Origin: Skeletonema tropicum
Taxonomy: Eukaryota > Bacillariophyta > Thalassiosirophyceae > Thalassiosirales > Thalassiosiraceae
Length of the DNA: 64,000 nucleotides
NCBI GenBank assembly: GCA_037178625.1
Contig: CM074131.1
Location: 620,001 to 684,000 of the forward strand
Reading direction: 5' to 3'
The notes beneath the pieces are model-generated. The model saw only the letters and a list, made by a program, of their open reading frames with translations. It did not search any database and was not told the DNA's origin. Position numbers and translations under genes: made by a program. Below, piece by piece: positions 33,895-46,137 of this stretch. Numbering within the stretch: the first letter of the stretch is position 1; each line of letters starts with the position of its first letter.

Positions 33895-36800
33895 ATGATG
33901 ACGACATTATCGAGTGGAACAGCAACTACTCCTGTACAACAACAGCATGATACTAACGAGCAGTCACGAAGAAGAAATCTCGGGACAATCTCAGGAGTCT
34001 ACCTCCCCTCCCTTCAATCCATTCTCGGAGTCATCCTTTTTCTGCGCCTAACTCACGTCACCTCTCAAGCTGGGGTAGTCTACACCACTCTGTTACTACT
34101 TATTTCCACCGCCTCCACCATACTCACCTGGTCATCCCTCTCTGCGATCGTTACGAATGGAGATATCAAATCTGGAGGGCCGTATTACATCATTTCGCGA
34201 ACATTAGGTGTTGATATTGGTTGCTCATTAGGATTATTGTATTACATCGGCAATACATTGAGTGGATCAGTATTTGTGTTGGGAGCAGTGGAGGCAGTGC
34301 AGCATTCTATACGCAGCTTTTATGCGCGGTGGGGATATGGTTTCAGTGGACACATTTTCCCCTATGATGTTCAGATTACTAGTTTGGCTATTGTTGCCGC
34401 AATGACTGGCTCAATTCATGTGGGAGGGGGGAGGTATGTCACTTTACTGAGTCATATCTTTTTTGGTGTTACTGCATTGAGTATTCTGTTCATGTTTTTG
34501 GGGTGCATTTTCTTCATTGCGGGGTGGCATACGGGGTCTTTGCAACAGTATGATCGATCGTTTTATGAAAATACATGGAGTCGGTATGAGCCTGATCCAT
34601 ACACGGGAGTATTGCCCGATATTTATTCTTGCTTAGCACTGATTTACCCCTCAGTCACTGGATTACTATCGGGAATGGCCAAGATTGATCAATTGAAGAA
34701 TCCACGAAAGAGTATCCCCAAGGGAATGTTTTGGGCAATTATTACATCCTCGGCAATGTATTTGATGGTCACGTGGTTATTTGGAATGGCAATCTCCAAT
34801 CGAACACTGAAGGTGGACAAGTTTGTTACAGCTAGTGTGTCATTTCCACATGAGCTTCTAGTGAGGATTGGAGTGGTCATGACATGCTTTGGATTAGTCT
34901 TGGGGACACTAACCACAGCACCTGCCTTAATTGCAGCAGTGGCGGCAGATGAAGTCTTGCCATTTTTATCATTTCTTCGTCCAAGGTATGAGGGGGATAA
35001 AACAAGAGCACTTTGGTTTACTTCGGCGATAATTGGTCTGGCTACACTGCCCGGTAGCTTGGATAACGTTTCCCCCTTCGTGACAATTTTCTATCTATTG
35101 ATGTACTCAGGGGTAAATGCAGCCACTTGCATTTCGGGATACGTCCGTCCACCAGGATTTCGGCCTACCTTTCGATACTTCCATTGGAGTGTGAGCTTCG
35201 TTGGATTCGTGTGGTGCATGGGGCTTGCCTTCTTAATATCATGGCTGGGGACATTTTGCAGTGTATTGTCGTTTCTGTTGATGGGTGCTTACATTAAGAA
35301 GTCAAGAAGGCTAGCTGCCACTGGGATGAAGTGGGGAACGTTGGGGAGTGCAGTTAGATATAATATTGTTTCGTCTGCCTTGAATTCATTGGCGAAATCT
35401 GCAAGTGCTGTGCCGACGGAGGTAACATTGTCAATGTCTGAGGAGGGCAGGCAGCAATTGAACAATCGTTCGTCGGAGGATCTTAGTGTCCTAAGCAGTA
35501 ATGTTGGCGGAGGGGTTACCGATATCACGCCAGAAGAAGTGGCACATCTTCATTCTACCAATGCAGACTTTCACGCGAAAAATTGGCGTCCTCAAATACT
35601 TAGTATTGTCGATGTTGACGCAAACGGGAATCCAACAAACTTGAGAACACTAAGTTTGGCGTCGCAACTGCAGCAAGCGGGGAAGGGTATCAACATGGTG
35701 ATTGCAATTATTGATCAATCGGCTGCGGCCAAGGCAGCATCTGTAGCTTTGGCTGTTGATGACATTTGTGGTGGTACCACGCCGCTTGACGACGATCAGT
35801 CTGAAATTTCTGGACTTTCAACAAGTATTACCCCTTTGCAGGATCGGTGGCGAAATGAAGAGGAGAGTTTATCTGCTGCAACTCGCGGAATGGATCATTA
35901 TGATACCATCCAGCTCATTAAACGAAGTAAGGCATTGTTGATGGTGCAGATGAAGAGAGAGGGAATGGATGGCTTTGCTGAAGTATCAACTACAGATGGA
36001 AAGTTCTTCGACGCTGTGTGGAGCGCAGTTATTCATACAGGCTTGGGACCCTTAAGTCCAAACAGTATTCTATTGTCTCTTCCATCGTTTCTGACATTTG
36101 AAGGCCCTAATAACAACAGCAACGCCAATGAAGCAAATTCTATTGCTCATGAACAGAGCAGAATCAAAGCTGAGAATTACCTGCGAACAATCAATGGCAT
36201 CCTGAACCTTGGAAAGGCGGTGATTCTATTCAAATCATCTCCATCTTATCCTCAAAATGGAGATATCATTCCTGATAGAGGTACAATTGACATATGGTGG
36301 ATTGTGCATGATGGAGGCTTACTCCTTTTGCTTCCTTACCTCTTATCTAAACACGCCGTCTGGTTGGGTTGTGGTGACGGGAAGCGGAAGAAGAATCGAC
36401 TACGTCGGAAGACAATTGGAGCAAAACTACGTCTTTTTGCCGTGACGACATCTCCAAGAGAAAACGCAGAAAAGCTGCGAAATGCTGTAGCTGAACATTT
36501 AGAGAGAGTGAGGATCCAAGCCGACGTAACTGTGGTAGAGGATCTTGCTCGGACTGATATTGCTCGATATATGAGAGATGAAACGTCGGTGGATCGTGAT
36601 ATAATGACTGGTAGCCGGGATGAAACACTGAGAAATAAGATAGGAACACCAAAATCTAACAATCCGGTGGCATCTTTACGGAAAGATGGCATTAGCACAC
36701 ATCATATGACACTGGGCGAGGTGTTTGCTTCAGATTGTTACGAGGACGGGCCGTCTAATTTCACGAACACTGATGATGGTATACAAGCTGCATCTGCTAT

Positions 36801-36981
36801 GAATGAAATGGTGCGACGAGAAAGCTGTGATGCAAATCTAGTTGTAACCAATCTTCCCTTTATTCGAAAGGATCATGACTCTGAAAAGTACTTCAAGTTT
36901 CTTCACACAGCATGCGAAGGGATCGATAATGTTATGCTTGTTAGAGGATCTGGCGCAGAAGTGATAACAGCATACGCATAG
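33895..36981 (+). CDS. SLC12-family cation-chloride cotransporter
   Basis: A membrane symporter of the NKCC/KCC family, which moves chloride with sodium and/or potassium across the membrane. The first transmembrane block carries the family signature: YLPSLQSILGVILFLRLTHV, SAIVTNGDIKSGGPYYIISR and FVLGAVEA, then IYPSVTGLLSGMAKI, LKNPRKSIPKGM, and the PPGFRPTFRYFHW segment that follows the last membrane block. The long cytosolic C-terminus keeps NWRPQIL and the late family motif TIDIWWIVHDGGLLLLLPYLL. Length (1,028 residues) fits the family. I chose ATG 33895 because the extra 57 codons from 33724 are hydrophobic and unlike family N-termini; 33898 is equally possible. No intron is needed. Ion selectivity cannot be read from the sequence. 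Confidence 0.9.
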   Translation: MMTTLSSGTATTPVQQQHDTNEQSRRRNLGTISGVYLPSLQSILGVILFLRLTHVTSQAGVVYTTLLLLISTASTILTWSSLSAIVTNGDIKSGGPYYIISRTLGVDIGCSLGLLYYIGNTLSGSVFVLGAVEAVQHSIRSFYARWGYGFSGHIFPYDVQITSLAIVAAMTGSIHVGGGRYVTLLSHIFFGVTALSILFMFLGCIFFIAGWHTGSLQQYDRSFYENTWSRYEPDPYTGVLPDIYSCLALIYPSVTGLLSGMAKIDQLKNPRKSIPKGMFWAIITSSAMYLMVTWLFGMAISNRTLKVDKFVTASVSFPHELLVRIGVVMTCFGLVLGTLTTAPALIAAVAADEVLPFLSFLRPRYEGDKTRALWFTSAIIGLATLPGSLDNVSPFVTIFYLLMYSGVNAATCISGYVRPPGFRPTFRYFHWSVSFVGFVWCMGLAFLISWLGTFCSVLSFLLMGAYIKKSRRLAATGMKWGTLGSAVRYNIVSSALNSLAKSASAVPTEVTLSMSEEGRQQLNNRSSEDLSVLSSNVGGGVTDITPEEVAHLHSTNADFHAKNWRPQILSIVDVDANGNPTNLRTLSLASQLQQAGKGINMVIAIIDQSAAAKAASVALAVDDICGGTTPLDDDQSEISGLSTSITPLQDRWRNEEESLSAATRGMDHYDTIQLIKRSKALLMVQMKREGMDGFAEVSTTDGKFFDAVWSAVIHTGLGPLSPNSILLSLPSFLTFEGPNNNSNANEANSIAHEQSRIKAENYLRTINGILNLGKAVILFKSSPSYPQNGDIIPDRGTIDIWWIVHDGGLLLLLPYLLSKHAVWLGCGDGKRKKNRLRRKTIGAKLRLFAVTTSPRENAEKLRNAVAEHLERVRIQADVTVVEDLARTDIARYMRDETSVDRDIMTGSRDETLRNKIGTPKSNNPVASLRKDGISTHHMTLGEVFASDCYEDGPSNFTNTDDGIQAASAMNEMVRRESCDANLVVTNLPFIRKDHDSEKYFKFLHTACEGIDNVMLVRGSGAEVITAYA

Positions 36982-37183
36982 TAATGGCAGGGTTATTCAT
37001 TTGAAGGAATCGATTCCTATGAAATTATTGAATTTAATTTAACTGGTATTGGCACCAGATGAAAACGCTTTACAATTATATCAGTTGAGTACTGAAGTTA
37101 TCACATTCCTTGCCCGTGGACTGACATCTCCCCTTTCACTTCGAGCAGTCTCTTTAATTCAAATGGAAATGGGACTCAATATC
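36982..37183. other. Convergent 3' intergenic region
   Basis: Short AT-rich region between the cotransporter stop and the stop of the Lys/Trp-rich gene. Nothing else is seen. Confidence 0.5.
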
Positions 37184-39270
37184 TTAACTACATCCACCAG
37201 GACAGGTTGAAGGATCGCAGCATTTGAAATTCTCGTTACAAAGGTTCGTCACTAACAGCTAGACGTAAGCAATAATTTGGAAAAAAAGAGTCAGAAAATG
37301 TGAAAGAAGAAAACAAAGGTTTCTAGAAATTGTGAACTACTCACTTTGTGTAAGTCCGCAGCAAGCTTTCCGTCCATTGCTGCAGAAAAGAAAGGACGAG
37401 AGTGAGAATGATCGTACATAAATTTGGAGGTGCATAAAGAAGATAAAGAAGAAGGCTCACCATGAATTACTTCCGATTGCACCTCGACTGGTTCCTGCAG
37501 TAACGGCGCACGCTAGATCACCGTTGCTATGAATGAACAAACGAAATGTATCGCAGCGACAGGCAAGAGGTGTAAGACAAAAGTTCAAACCTAAGTGAAG
37601 ATCTCAGGCAAACATATTTGCTGCACTTACCAAGAATCATTCCCGATATTCGCATTGTTATTCAAGCATGCTTGCCTACCATCACAAGCGCAAAATGCAA
37701 CGGTGTTTATTACATCACGGCATGCCTCAAATCCGTTGCAAGCTCCATTTTGATTGATCAAGTTTAAGTCAGGGACATTTAGGCAAGCGTCTTGTCCATT
37801 ACAAAATGTATTGTCTAGGCATTCATAACCCGGTGTCGGTGAGAGAGTTGGAGGCGGTGCTGTTGGATTTGGTGTGGGAGGTGGAGTTGGAGGTGGAATT
37901 GGAGGTGGTGGTGTTGGTGTTGTTGGTGGAGGTGTTGATGGAGGGCTCGCAGGATCTCGTGTTGGCGGAGGTGTCGATGGAGGGCCTGCAGGATCTCGAG
38001 TTGGTGGAGGTGTCGTTGGAGGTGGCGCTGGAGGAGATGCAGGCTGTGGTGTCGTTGGAAGTGGCGTTGGAGGTGTCGTTGGAAGTGGCGTTGGAGGTGA
38101 CGTTGGAGGAGGAGTTACAGGATGTGGTGTCGGTCGAGGTGTTGGTACAGGTGTCGGTTGATGTGTTGGCACAGGTGTCGGTTTTGAAGTGGTTGGAGAT
38201 GGTGATTCCGATGGCGATTCCGAAGCCTCAACTGAGGGTGCCGATGAAGGCTCAGGTGACGGTGCCAGTGACGGATGCTGAGTTGGAGACCCTGAAGGCT
38301 TCCCTGTGGGTGAAAAGGAAGGCGCATGTGACGGCTTCATTGATGGTGACTTTGTTGGCGACTTTGTCGGTCTCAATGTTGGTCTCGGAGTTGGTACTGG
38401 AGGTGGCCTCGGGGTGGGCCTCACTGTTGGCTTTGGTGTTGGTTTGAACGTAGGTCGTTTTGTAGGTGGCCTTCTTTTATGGCATGAACACGACTTTCCA
38501 GTACTATTGTCTTCTTCATTTTCCTTGAACGACTTGCTGTCTCTGCTACTTTGCCACTTTCTCTGTGTTATCGATGCCGAGCTACCGATGTCTTCCTTCT
38601 TTCTCGCAGCAAAAGTTTCAGCCAGTGTAGCTGCCTCATTTTGTTCTTGCTTGTCATCAGATATTTCTGGATCAGTATCATGATCGTGCGCTTCCTCATC
38701 TCTACTCTGTGTAGAATGCTCATCAGCTTCATCTGCTAACAATGTTCTACCCCACCACTGACCATTGTCACAGTTACAATTTCCCCATTCATCCAACACG
38801 CCATCACCACCCCAATCGTTCCATCTATCCGAATCGTCCCATCCATCCGACTCATTCCAATCATTCCAATCTTCCCACTCTTCCTGTCTATCCCGGTCTT
38901 TCTTTCTGTTCCTTTTTTCTCTCTTATATCCCCTCTTCTTTTTCAACTTCTTCTTGTTCTTCTTATTGTTTGCCTTCTTTCTCCTGTCCTGAATTATCTT
39001 CTTTTTCTTCTTCTTCTTCTTCTCATTCAAAAGTCGCTCCTGAAGCGACAGCTCCATGTAACTTCTTTCTGCATCGGCATTTGATTCATCTACATCTGCG
39101 TCGACGGTATCATTCATTAGCAGTTTACGATGCATCAATAAGCGTTTGCGGGAAGCACCACTTCCTGAGAGAAGATTACTTAGTGTACCATCTCCATCGT
39201 CAGCGAGAGCCAATGAAGCAAAGTGTATCACCGCAATGGCGAGGGTTGCTGATGTAGAAAAGGATCTCAT
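37184..39270 (-). CDS. Secreted Lys-rich / Trp-rich / Pro-rich protein with Cys-rich tail, silica-matrix-like
   Basis: Four exons, 39270-37631, 37526-37461, 37379-37345 and 37251-37184, all with GT-AG borders and consistent phase. The signal peptide is MRSFSTSATLAIAVIHFASLALA. It is followed by several R-x-L sites, a Lys-rich stretch with eight Lys in a row, a Trp/Asp-rich stretch (EEWEDWNDWNESDGWDD), an acidic His/Asp/Glu region, a second Lys-containing region, and about 200 residues of P-T/P-S repeats. The tail has Cys modules of the form I-G-N-D-S-C-N-G-x-x-A-C, completed only after splicing, ending CPGGCS. Alternation of Lys-rich and Trp-rich blocks with a signal peptide and R-x-L sites is the style of diatom cingulins and silaffins. 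The Pro repeats and Cys tail are not. A cell-wall role is therefore inference. Confidence 0.75.
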
Positions 39271-39956
39271 TGTATGCGTAGATCCTAGATTGCTTTGATC
39301 TTCTTCAGCATACTTGTTTGGTGTCGAGCAAGTCTTTTTGATGCAATGTCTTCACACTTGTACTTTATCTCGAACTGATACTAAACGTCTAGAGAGTGGC
39401 TCAGTGATAACTTTGCTTATGATTGGCATAAGTGCATCAAGATACATAAGTATCACTGAGAGTGTGGCAGACAAAAATTTGAGTTGAACGGATGATTGAG
39501 AGGAGAGAGAAAAAGATGCCGTCTTTTCTGGGGGAAAAAATTCATCCACAAAGGAATCAGTATTATTTGTTAAAAGTGCGTCGAAAGAGATTTTTGATGT
39601 CGCAATGGTGTCACACACAAGGGTAAATAAATGTCACACATCCAACATGCATGAAACATAGGTAGGTCGCACAGCCTAAGTAAGTAGTTGAAGTGTTCAC
39701 TCGCTTCGCTCGCTCACATCGGTTTCGTAAAGTCAGTGATTGACGACGTATCAAATGCAAACACACTTCTCTCAGCACAGATACTACCAGGATGAATGCT
39801 ACCCGAATGGACCTCCAATACGCTCAAGCTCCGACGCGGCCTCGTCAGCATACGAACGTGGCTGGACCATGAATTTCATAGTTATGATGAAAGCGCCAAT
39901 GATGAGACTGATGATAAAGACGAAATGCTTGATGCACTCAAGGGACTTTTGGAGAG
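39271..39956. other. Left flank of the 1,719-bp array
   Basis: Should contain the promoter of the minus-strand Lys/Trp-rich gene. From about 39735 an open frame leads toward the truncated array copy but does not match the other copies, so it is unique flank or a chimeric 5' end. Confidence 0.45.
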
Positions 39957-40241
39957 AAAGGCTTCCATGACTCTGCTGACGAGTGCGTTGACTTGGGAGA
40001 TGAGGCAGCCCGTATCCTCGCCTACAAACATTGTGGCCGTTTTGGAACTTTATCCTTTGGTAAACATTGGAGGAGAGAATGTCGTGCCGCTGCCATTGAT
40101 CAATGCAGGGCACAAGTCCGCAATGAAGTCAGGAACGAATGTGGCAGCCCTAGTACTCAAGATCTCAGAAATCTTCAGAACAAGTGCAGGAATCAAGTTT
40201 TGACCATGATCGGAGACCTGGACTATTTCGAGGCCTATTAG
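39957..40241 (+). pseudogene. 5'-truncated copy 0 of the array gene
   Basis: Matches the last 95 or so codons of the array gene, from the segment before HDSADECVDLGDEAARIL to the FEAY stop at 40239-40241. It has several substitutions (Gly to Arg, Ile to Phe, Glu to Lys, Arg to Leu) and has lost the conserved Cys before HDSADEC. Signal peptide, intron and N-terminal Cys domain are absent. It is the most diverged member, as expected for an array edge that escapes homogenisation. Confidence 0.8.
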
Positions 40242-40919
40242 ATGGATGGAGGATGGATGGTATACTTTGACCTGAATTAGATATGTTTGTCTTTGATACC
40301 GTTTACCTGAACCCGAACTAACATATTATAGCCGATGCAGTTACAAGATCTACACGATAGAGAAGTTAAGTTTACCAGATATAGTAATATTATGTAATAT
40401 GTACTTTCTTAAGAAATTGTTCACGCTTACTCTTATGAACCATTGAACTGTGCCAACACCAAGACCAAGAGAGAATGCATTGAGCTGTTTATCTACCATT
40501 TCAACTCGATCAATCAGACAACATGGACATGAAAGATACAAATAATGACTTTACTCGATACTATCTATCATTATTCTTTGTGCAGCGAGCGTCACACCGC
40601 TAGAAATAACTGCAACAAATACTTCCTCATCACTTTACTTGACAATGGAATGGTAAGTACATACGAAAGCTGAGAAAGCTGTGGAAGGAAGCAAGAACCG
40701 GACGGGAGTCTGAGCAGACACACGTCTGAATGAAAAAATAATGGACACGCACGCGACGCTCAACCAAGACCAACTCTCATCTCTCATCCAATCCGTGGCG
40801 CTATCCACTATGATGTATTGGTACCTTGCTCGATCATCTTGCTTACCAACATGATGATCTTGCTTTCTATGGAGGTGACCAAATGTTTGCCTGGGTCCGC
40901 CGCTGCCTTGTGAGGTGCC

Positions 40920-40928
40920 ATAAATTTT
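40920..40928 (+). promoter_or_regulatory. Candidate TATA-like element of the array gene
   Basis: ATAAATTTT lies about 55-60 bp before the start codon and recurs at the same place in every unit. The A-rich CAAAGCAAAAAACACAACATC that follows looks like a 5' untranslated leader. This is position and composition only, with no experimental support. Confidence 0.3.
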
Positions 40929-40980
40929 GCAAAGCAAAAAACACAACATCAAAAACAACATAAGTACCAACAACTCAACA

Positions 40981-41956
40981 ATGAAGCTCCTATTCGTCAC
41001 CGCCGCCGCCGTTATGGCTGTCTTCGCCGCTGCTCCAGGCGCCGTTGCCTCTGTAAGTAGAATTATTTGGTTGATATGTTGTTGTCCTCTTTTTGCCTTT
41101 GCTTCTGCGCTCCTGCAACGCTGACCCCTCCTCCTTTTCCTGTTGCCATCTCCTATCCACCATGCACATGCAGTCCTCTAGAGCTAGAGGAGTCGACACC
41201 TACGACTCTGAATCCTCTTCATCTTTCGACGAGTACCCCCAAGATTCTACCTTCTCTGCAGATGATAATGAGATGATGGACTTCCTCGAAAACCCTAACA
41301 ACCCCAACTGCGATGGTATTGGACCTAACACTTGCGATAACCGTGTTGCGTGCGTATGGAGGTGTGCAACCAGGTCTTTTAGTGATAAAAGTCGTGGTTG
41401 CTGCAAATACAAAGCTGACCAACCCACGCCCCGCCCTCCTACAAGCGGTGGCACTTCTTTCGATGATGGTCTACGTGCAGGACGCAGTGAGGCAAACAGG
41501 CTTTGGCGTGTAGCTGGAAATACCTGTTCCAATGCCTGGGGAGACTTCCAAAACAGCGTCAATCGCAGAATCCGTGATAAGGGGTGGAATAACAGCGGTA
41601 ACTGGCGCACAAGAGCCTTCAATCAAGGTGCCAGAGCTGGTATGAACGAGGTGGTCACCCAGAAGGAGAAAGAATGCTTCCATGACTCTGCTGACGAGTG
41701 CGTTGACTTGGGAGATGAGGCAGCCCGTATCCTCGCCTACAAACATTGTGGCGGTTTTGGAACTTTATCCATCGGTGAACATTGGAGGAGAGAATGTCGT
41801 GCCGCTGCCATTGATCAATGCAGGGCACAAGTCCGCAATGAAGTCAGGAACGAATGTGGCAGCCCTAGTACTCAAGATATCAGAAATCTTCAGAACAAGT
41901 GCAGGAATCAAGTTTTGACCATGATCGGAGACCGGGACTATTTCGAGGCCTATTAG
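40981..41956 (+). CDS. Secreted Cys-rich protein, array copy 1
   Basis: Exon 1 (40981-41052) codes for exactly the signal peptide MKLLFVTAAAVMAVFAAAPG plus AVAS. A 121-bp intron (GTAAGT...TGCAG) follows, then exon 2 (41174-41956). The product is 284 residues. The mature protein has an acidic Ser/Asp leader, a small N-terminal domain with six Cys (NCDGIGPNTC, VACVWRC, RGCCKY), a QPTPRPPTSGG hinge, and a C-terminal domain with eight Cys, many Arg/Asn, and motifs NTCSNAWGDFQ, ECFHDSADECVDLG and RRECRAAAIDQC. The total of 14 Cys is even, consistent with disulfides. I do not recognise a characterised family. This copy has Ile where the other copies have Leu in CGSPSTQDLRNL. It should be abundantly expressed if all copies are active (inference). 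Confidence 0.88.
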
Positions 41957-42699
41957 ATGGATGGAGGATGGATGGTATACTTTGACCTGAATTAGATATG
42001 TTTGTCTTTGATACCGTTTACCTGAACCCGAACTAACATATTATAGCCGATGCAGTTACAAGATCTACACGATAGAGAAGTTAAGTTTACCAGATATAGT
42101 AATATTATGTAATATGTACTTTCTTAAGAAATTGTTCACGCTTACTCTTATGAACCATTGAACTGTGCCAACACCAAGACCAAGAGAGAATGCATTGAGC
42201 TGTTTATCTACCATTTCAACTCGATCAATCAGACAACATGGACATGAAAGATACAAATAATGACTTTACTCGATACTATCTATCATTATTCTTTGTGCAG
42301 CGAGCGTCACACCGCTAGAAATAACTGCAACAAATACTTCCTCATCACTTTACTTGACAATGGAATGGTAAGTACATACGAAAGCTGAGAAAGCTGTGGA
42401 AGGAAGCAAGAACCGGACGGGAGTCTGAGCAGACACACGTCTGAATGAAAAAATAATGGACACGCACGCGACGCTCAACCAAGACCAACTCTCATCTCTC
42501 ATCCAATCCGTGGCGCTATCCACTATGATGTATTGGTACCTTGCTCGATCATCTTGCTTACCAACATGATGATCTTGCTTTCTATGGAGGTGACCAAATG
42601 TTTGCCTGGGTCCGCCGCTGCCTTGTGAGGTGCCATAAATTTTGCAAAGCAAAAAACACAACATCAAACAAAAACAACATAAGTACCAACAACTCAACA

Positions 42700-43675
42700 A
42701 TGAAGCTCCTATTCGTCACCGCCGCCGCCGTTATGGCTGTCTTCGCCGCTGCTCCAGGCGCCGTTGCCTCTGTAAGTAGAATTATTTGGTTGATATGTTG
42801 TTGTCCTCTTTTTGCCTTTGCTTCTGCGCTCCTGCAACGCTGACCCCTCCTCCTTTTCCTGTTGCCATCTCCTATCCACCATGCACATGCAGTCCTCTAG
42901 AGCTAGAGGAGTCGACACCTACGACTCTGAATCCTCTTCATCTTTCGACGAGTACCCCCAAGATTCTACCTTCTCTGCAGATGATAATGAGATGATGGAC
43001 TTCCTCGAAAACCCTAACAACCCCAACTGCGATGGTATTGGACCTAACACTTGCGATAACCGTGTTGCGTGCGTATGGAGGTGTGCAACCAGGTCTTTTA
43101 GTGATAAAAGTCGTGGTTGCTGCAAATACAAAGCTGACCAACCCACGCCCCGCCCTCCTACAAGCGGTGGCACTTCTTTCGATGATGGTCTACGTGCAGG
43201 ACGCAGTGAGGCAAACAGGCTTTGGCGTGTAGCTGGAAATACCTGTTCCAATGCCTGGGGAGACTTCCAAAACAGCGTCAATCGCAGAATCCGTGATAAG
43301 GGGTGGAATAACAGCGGTAACTGGCGCACAAGAGCCTTCAATCAAGGTGCCAGAGCTGGTATGAACGAGGTGGTCACCCAGAAGGAGAAAGAATGCTTCC
43401 ATGACTCTGCTGACGAGTGCGTTGACTTGGGAGATGAGGCAGCCCGTATCCTCGCCTACAAACATTGTGGCGGTTTTGGAACTTTATCCATCGGTGAACA
43501 TTGGAGGAGAGAATGTCGTGCCGCTGCCATTGATCAATGCAGGGCACAAGTCCGCAATGAAGTCAGGAACGAATGTGGCAGCCCTAGTACTCAAGATCTC
43601 AGAAATCTTCAGAACAAGTGCAGGAATCAAGTTTTGACCATGATCGGAGACCGGGACTATTTCGAGGCCTATTAG
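42700..43675 (+). CDS. Secreted Cys-rich protein, array copy 2
   Basis: Exons 42700-42771 and 42893-43675. The protein is the consensus of the array. The spacer after this copy carries the ACCAACACC variant. Confidence 0.88.
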
Positions 43676-44418
43676 ATGGATGGAGGATGGATGGTATACT
43701 TTGACCTGAATTAGATATGTTTGTCTTTGATACCGTTTACCTGAACCCGAACTAACATATTATAGCCGATGCAGTTACAAGATCTACACGATAGAGAAGT
43801 TAAGTTTACCAGATATAGTAATATTATGTAATATGTACTTTCTTAAGAAATTGTTCACGCTTACTCTTATGAACCATTGAACTGTGCCAACACCAACACC
43901 AAGAGAGAATGCATTGAGCTGTTTATCTACCATTTCAACTCGATCAATCAGACAACATGGACATGAAAGATACAAATAATGACTTTACTCGATACTATCT
44001 ATCATTATTCTTTGTGCAGCGAGCGTCACACCGCTAGAAATAACTGCAACAAATACTTCCTCATCACTTTACTTGACAATGGAATGGTAAGTACATACGA
44101 AAGCTGAGAAAGCTGTGGAAGGAAGCAAGAACCGGACGGGAGTCTGAGCAGACACACGTCTGAATGAAAAAATAATGGACACGCACGCGACGCTCAACCA
44201 AGACCAACTCTCATCTCTCATCCAATCCGTGGCGCTATCCACTATGATGTATTGGTACCTTGCTCGATCATCTTGCTTACCAACATGATGATCTTGCTTT
44301 CTATGGAGGTGACCAAATGTTTGCCTGGGTCCGCCGCTGCCTTGTGAGGTGCCATAAATTTTGCAAAGCAAAAAACACAACATCAAACAAAAACAACATA
44401 AGTACCAACAACTCAACA

Positions 44419-45394
44419 ATGAAGCTCCTATTCGTCACCGCCGCCGCCGTTATGGCTGTCTTCGCCGCTGCTCCAGGCGCCGTTGCCTCTGTAAGTAGAA
44501 TTATTTGGTTGATATGTTGTTGTCCTCTTTTTGCCTTTGCTTCTGCGCTCCTGCAACGCTGACCCCTCCTCCTTTTCCTGTTGCCATCTCCTATCCACCA
44601 TGCACATGCAGTCCTCTAGAGCTAGAGGAGTCGACACCTACGACTCTGAATCCTCTTCATCTTTCGACGAGTACCCCCAAGATTCTACCTTCTCTGCAGA
44701 TGATAATGAGATGATGGACTTCCTCGAAAACCCTAACAACCCCAACTGCGATGGTATTGGACCTAACACTTGCGATAACCGTGTTGCGTGCGTATGGAGG
44801 TGTGCAACCAGGTCTTTTAGTGATAAAAGTCGTGGTTGCTGCAAATACAAAGCTGACCAACCCACGCCCCGCCCTCCTACAAGCGGTGGCACTTCTTTCG
44901 ATGATGGTCTACGTGCAGGACGCAGTGAGGCAAACAGGCTTTGGCGTGTAGCTGGAAATACCTGTTCCAATGCCTGGGGAGACTTCCAAAACAGCGTCAA
45001 TCGCAGAATCCGTGATAAGGGGTGGAATAACAGCGGTAACTGGCGCACAAGAGCCTTCAATCAAGGTGCCAGAGCTGGTATGAACGAGGTGGTCACCCAG
45101 AAGGAGAAAGAATGCTTCCATGACTCTGCTGACGAGTGCGTTGACTTGGGAGATGAGGCAGCCCGTATCCTCGCCTACAAACATTGTGGCGGTTTTGGAA
45201 CTTTATCCATCGGTGAACATTGGAGGAGAGAATGTCGTGCCGCTGCCATTGATCAATGCAGGGCACAAGTCCGCAATGAAGTCAGGAACGAATGTGGCAG
45301 CCCTAGTACTCAAGATCTCAGAAATCTTCAGAACAAGTGCAGGAATCAAGTTTTGACCATGATCGGAGACCGGGACTATTTCGAGGCCTATTAG
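44419..45394 (+). CDS. Secreted Cys-rich protein, array copy 3
   Basis: Exons 44419-44490 and 44612-45394, consensus protein. The spacer that follows has ACCAACACC plus several private changes (GGTACATATATA, CCGGGCGGG, CTGACTG). Confidence 0.88.
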
Positions 45395-46137
45395 ATGGAT
45401 GGAGGATGGATGGTATACTTTGACCTGAATTAGATATGTTTGTCTTTGATACCGTTTACCTGAACCCGAACTAACATATTATAGCCGATGCAGTTACAAG
45501 ATCTACACGATAGAGAAGTTAAGTTTACCAGATATAGTAATATTATGTAATATGTACTTTCTTAAGAAATTGTTCACGCTTACTCTTATGAACCATTGAA
45601 CTGTGCCAACACCAACACCAAGAGAGAATGCATTGAGCTGTTTATCTACCATTTCAACTCGATCAATCAGACAACATGGACATGAAAGATACAAATAATG
45701 ACTTTACTCGATACTATCTATCATTATTCTTTGTGCAGCGAGCGTCACACCGCTAGAAATAACTGCAACAAATACTTCCTCATCACTTTACTTGACAATG
45801 GAATGGTACATATATACGAAAGCTGAGAAAGCTGTGGAAGGAAGCAAGAACCGGGCGGGAGTCTGAGCAGACACACGTCTGACTGAAAAAATAATGGACA
45901 CGCACGCGACGCTCAACCAAGACCAACTCTCATCTCTCATCCAATCCGTGGCGCTATCCACTATGATGTATTGGTACCTTGCTCGATCATCTTGCTTACC
46001 AACATGATGATCTTGCTTTCTATGGAGGTGACCAAATGTTTGCCTGGGTCCGCCGCTGCCTTGTGAGGTGCCATAAATTTTGCAAAGCAAAAAACACAAC
46101 ATCAAACAAAAACAACATAAGTACCAACAACTCAACA

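Noticed and set aside
41093..41956. A 287-codon frame starting inside the intron of the array gene
   Set aside because: It begins in the intron. The signal-peptide exon with a GTAAGT donor and TGCAG acceptor gives a better protein and is conserved in every copy.
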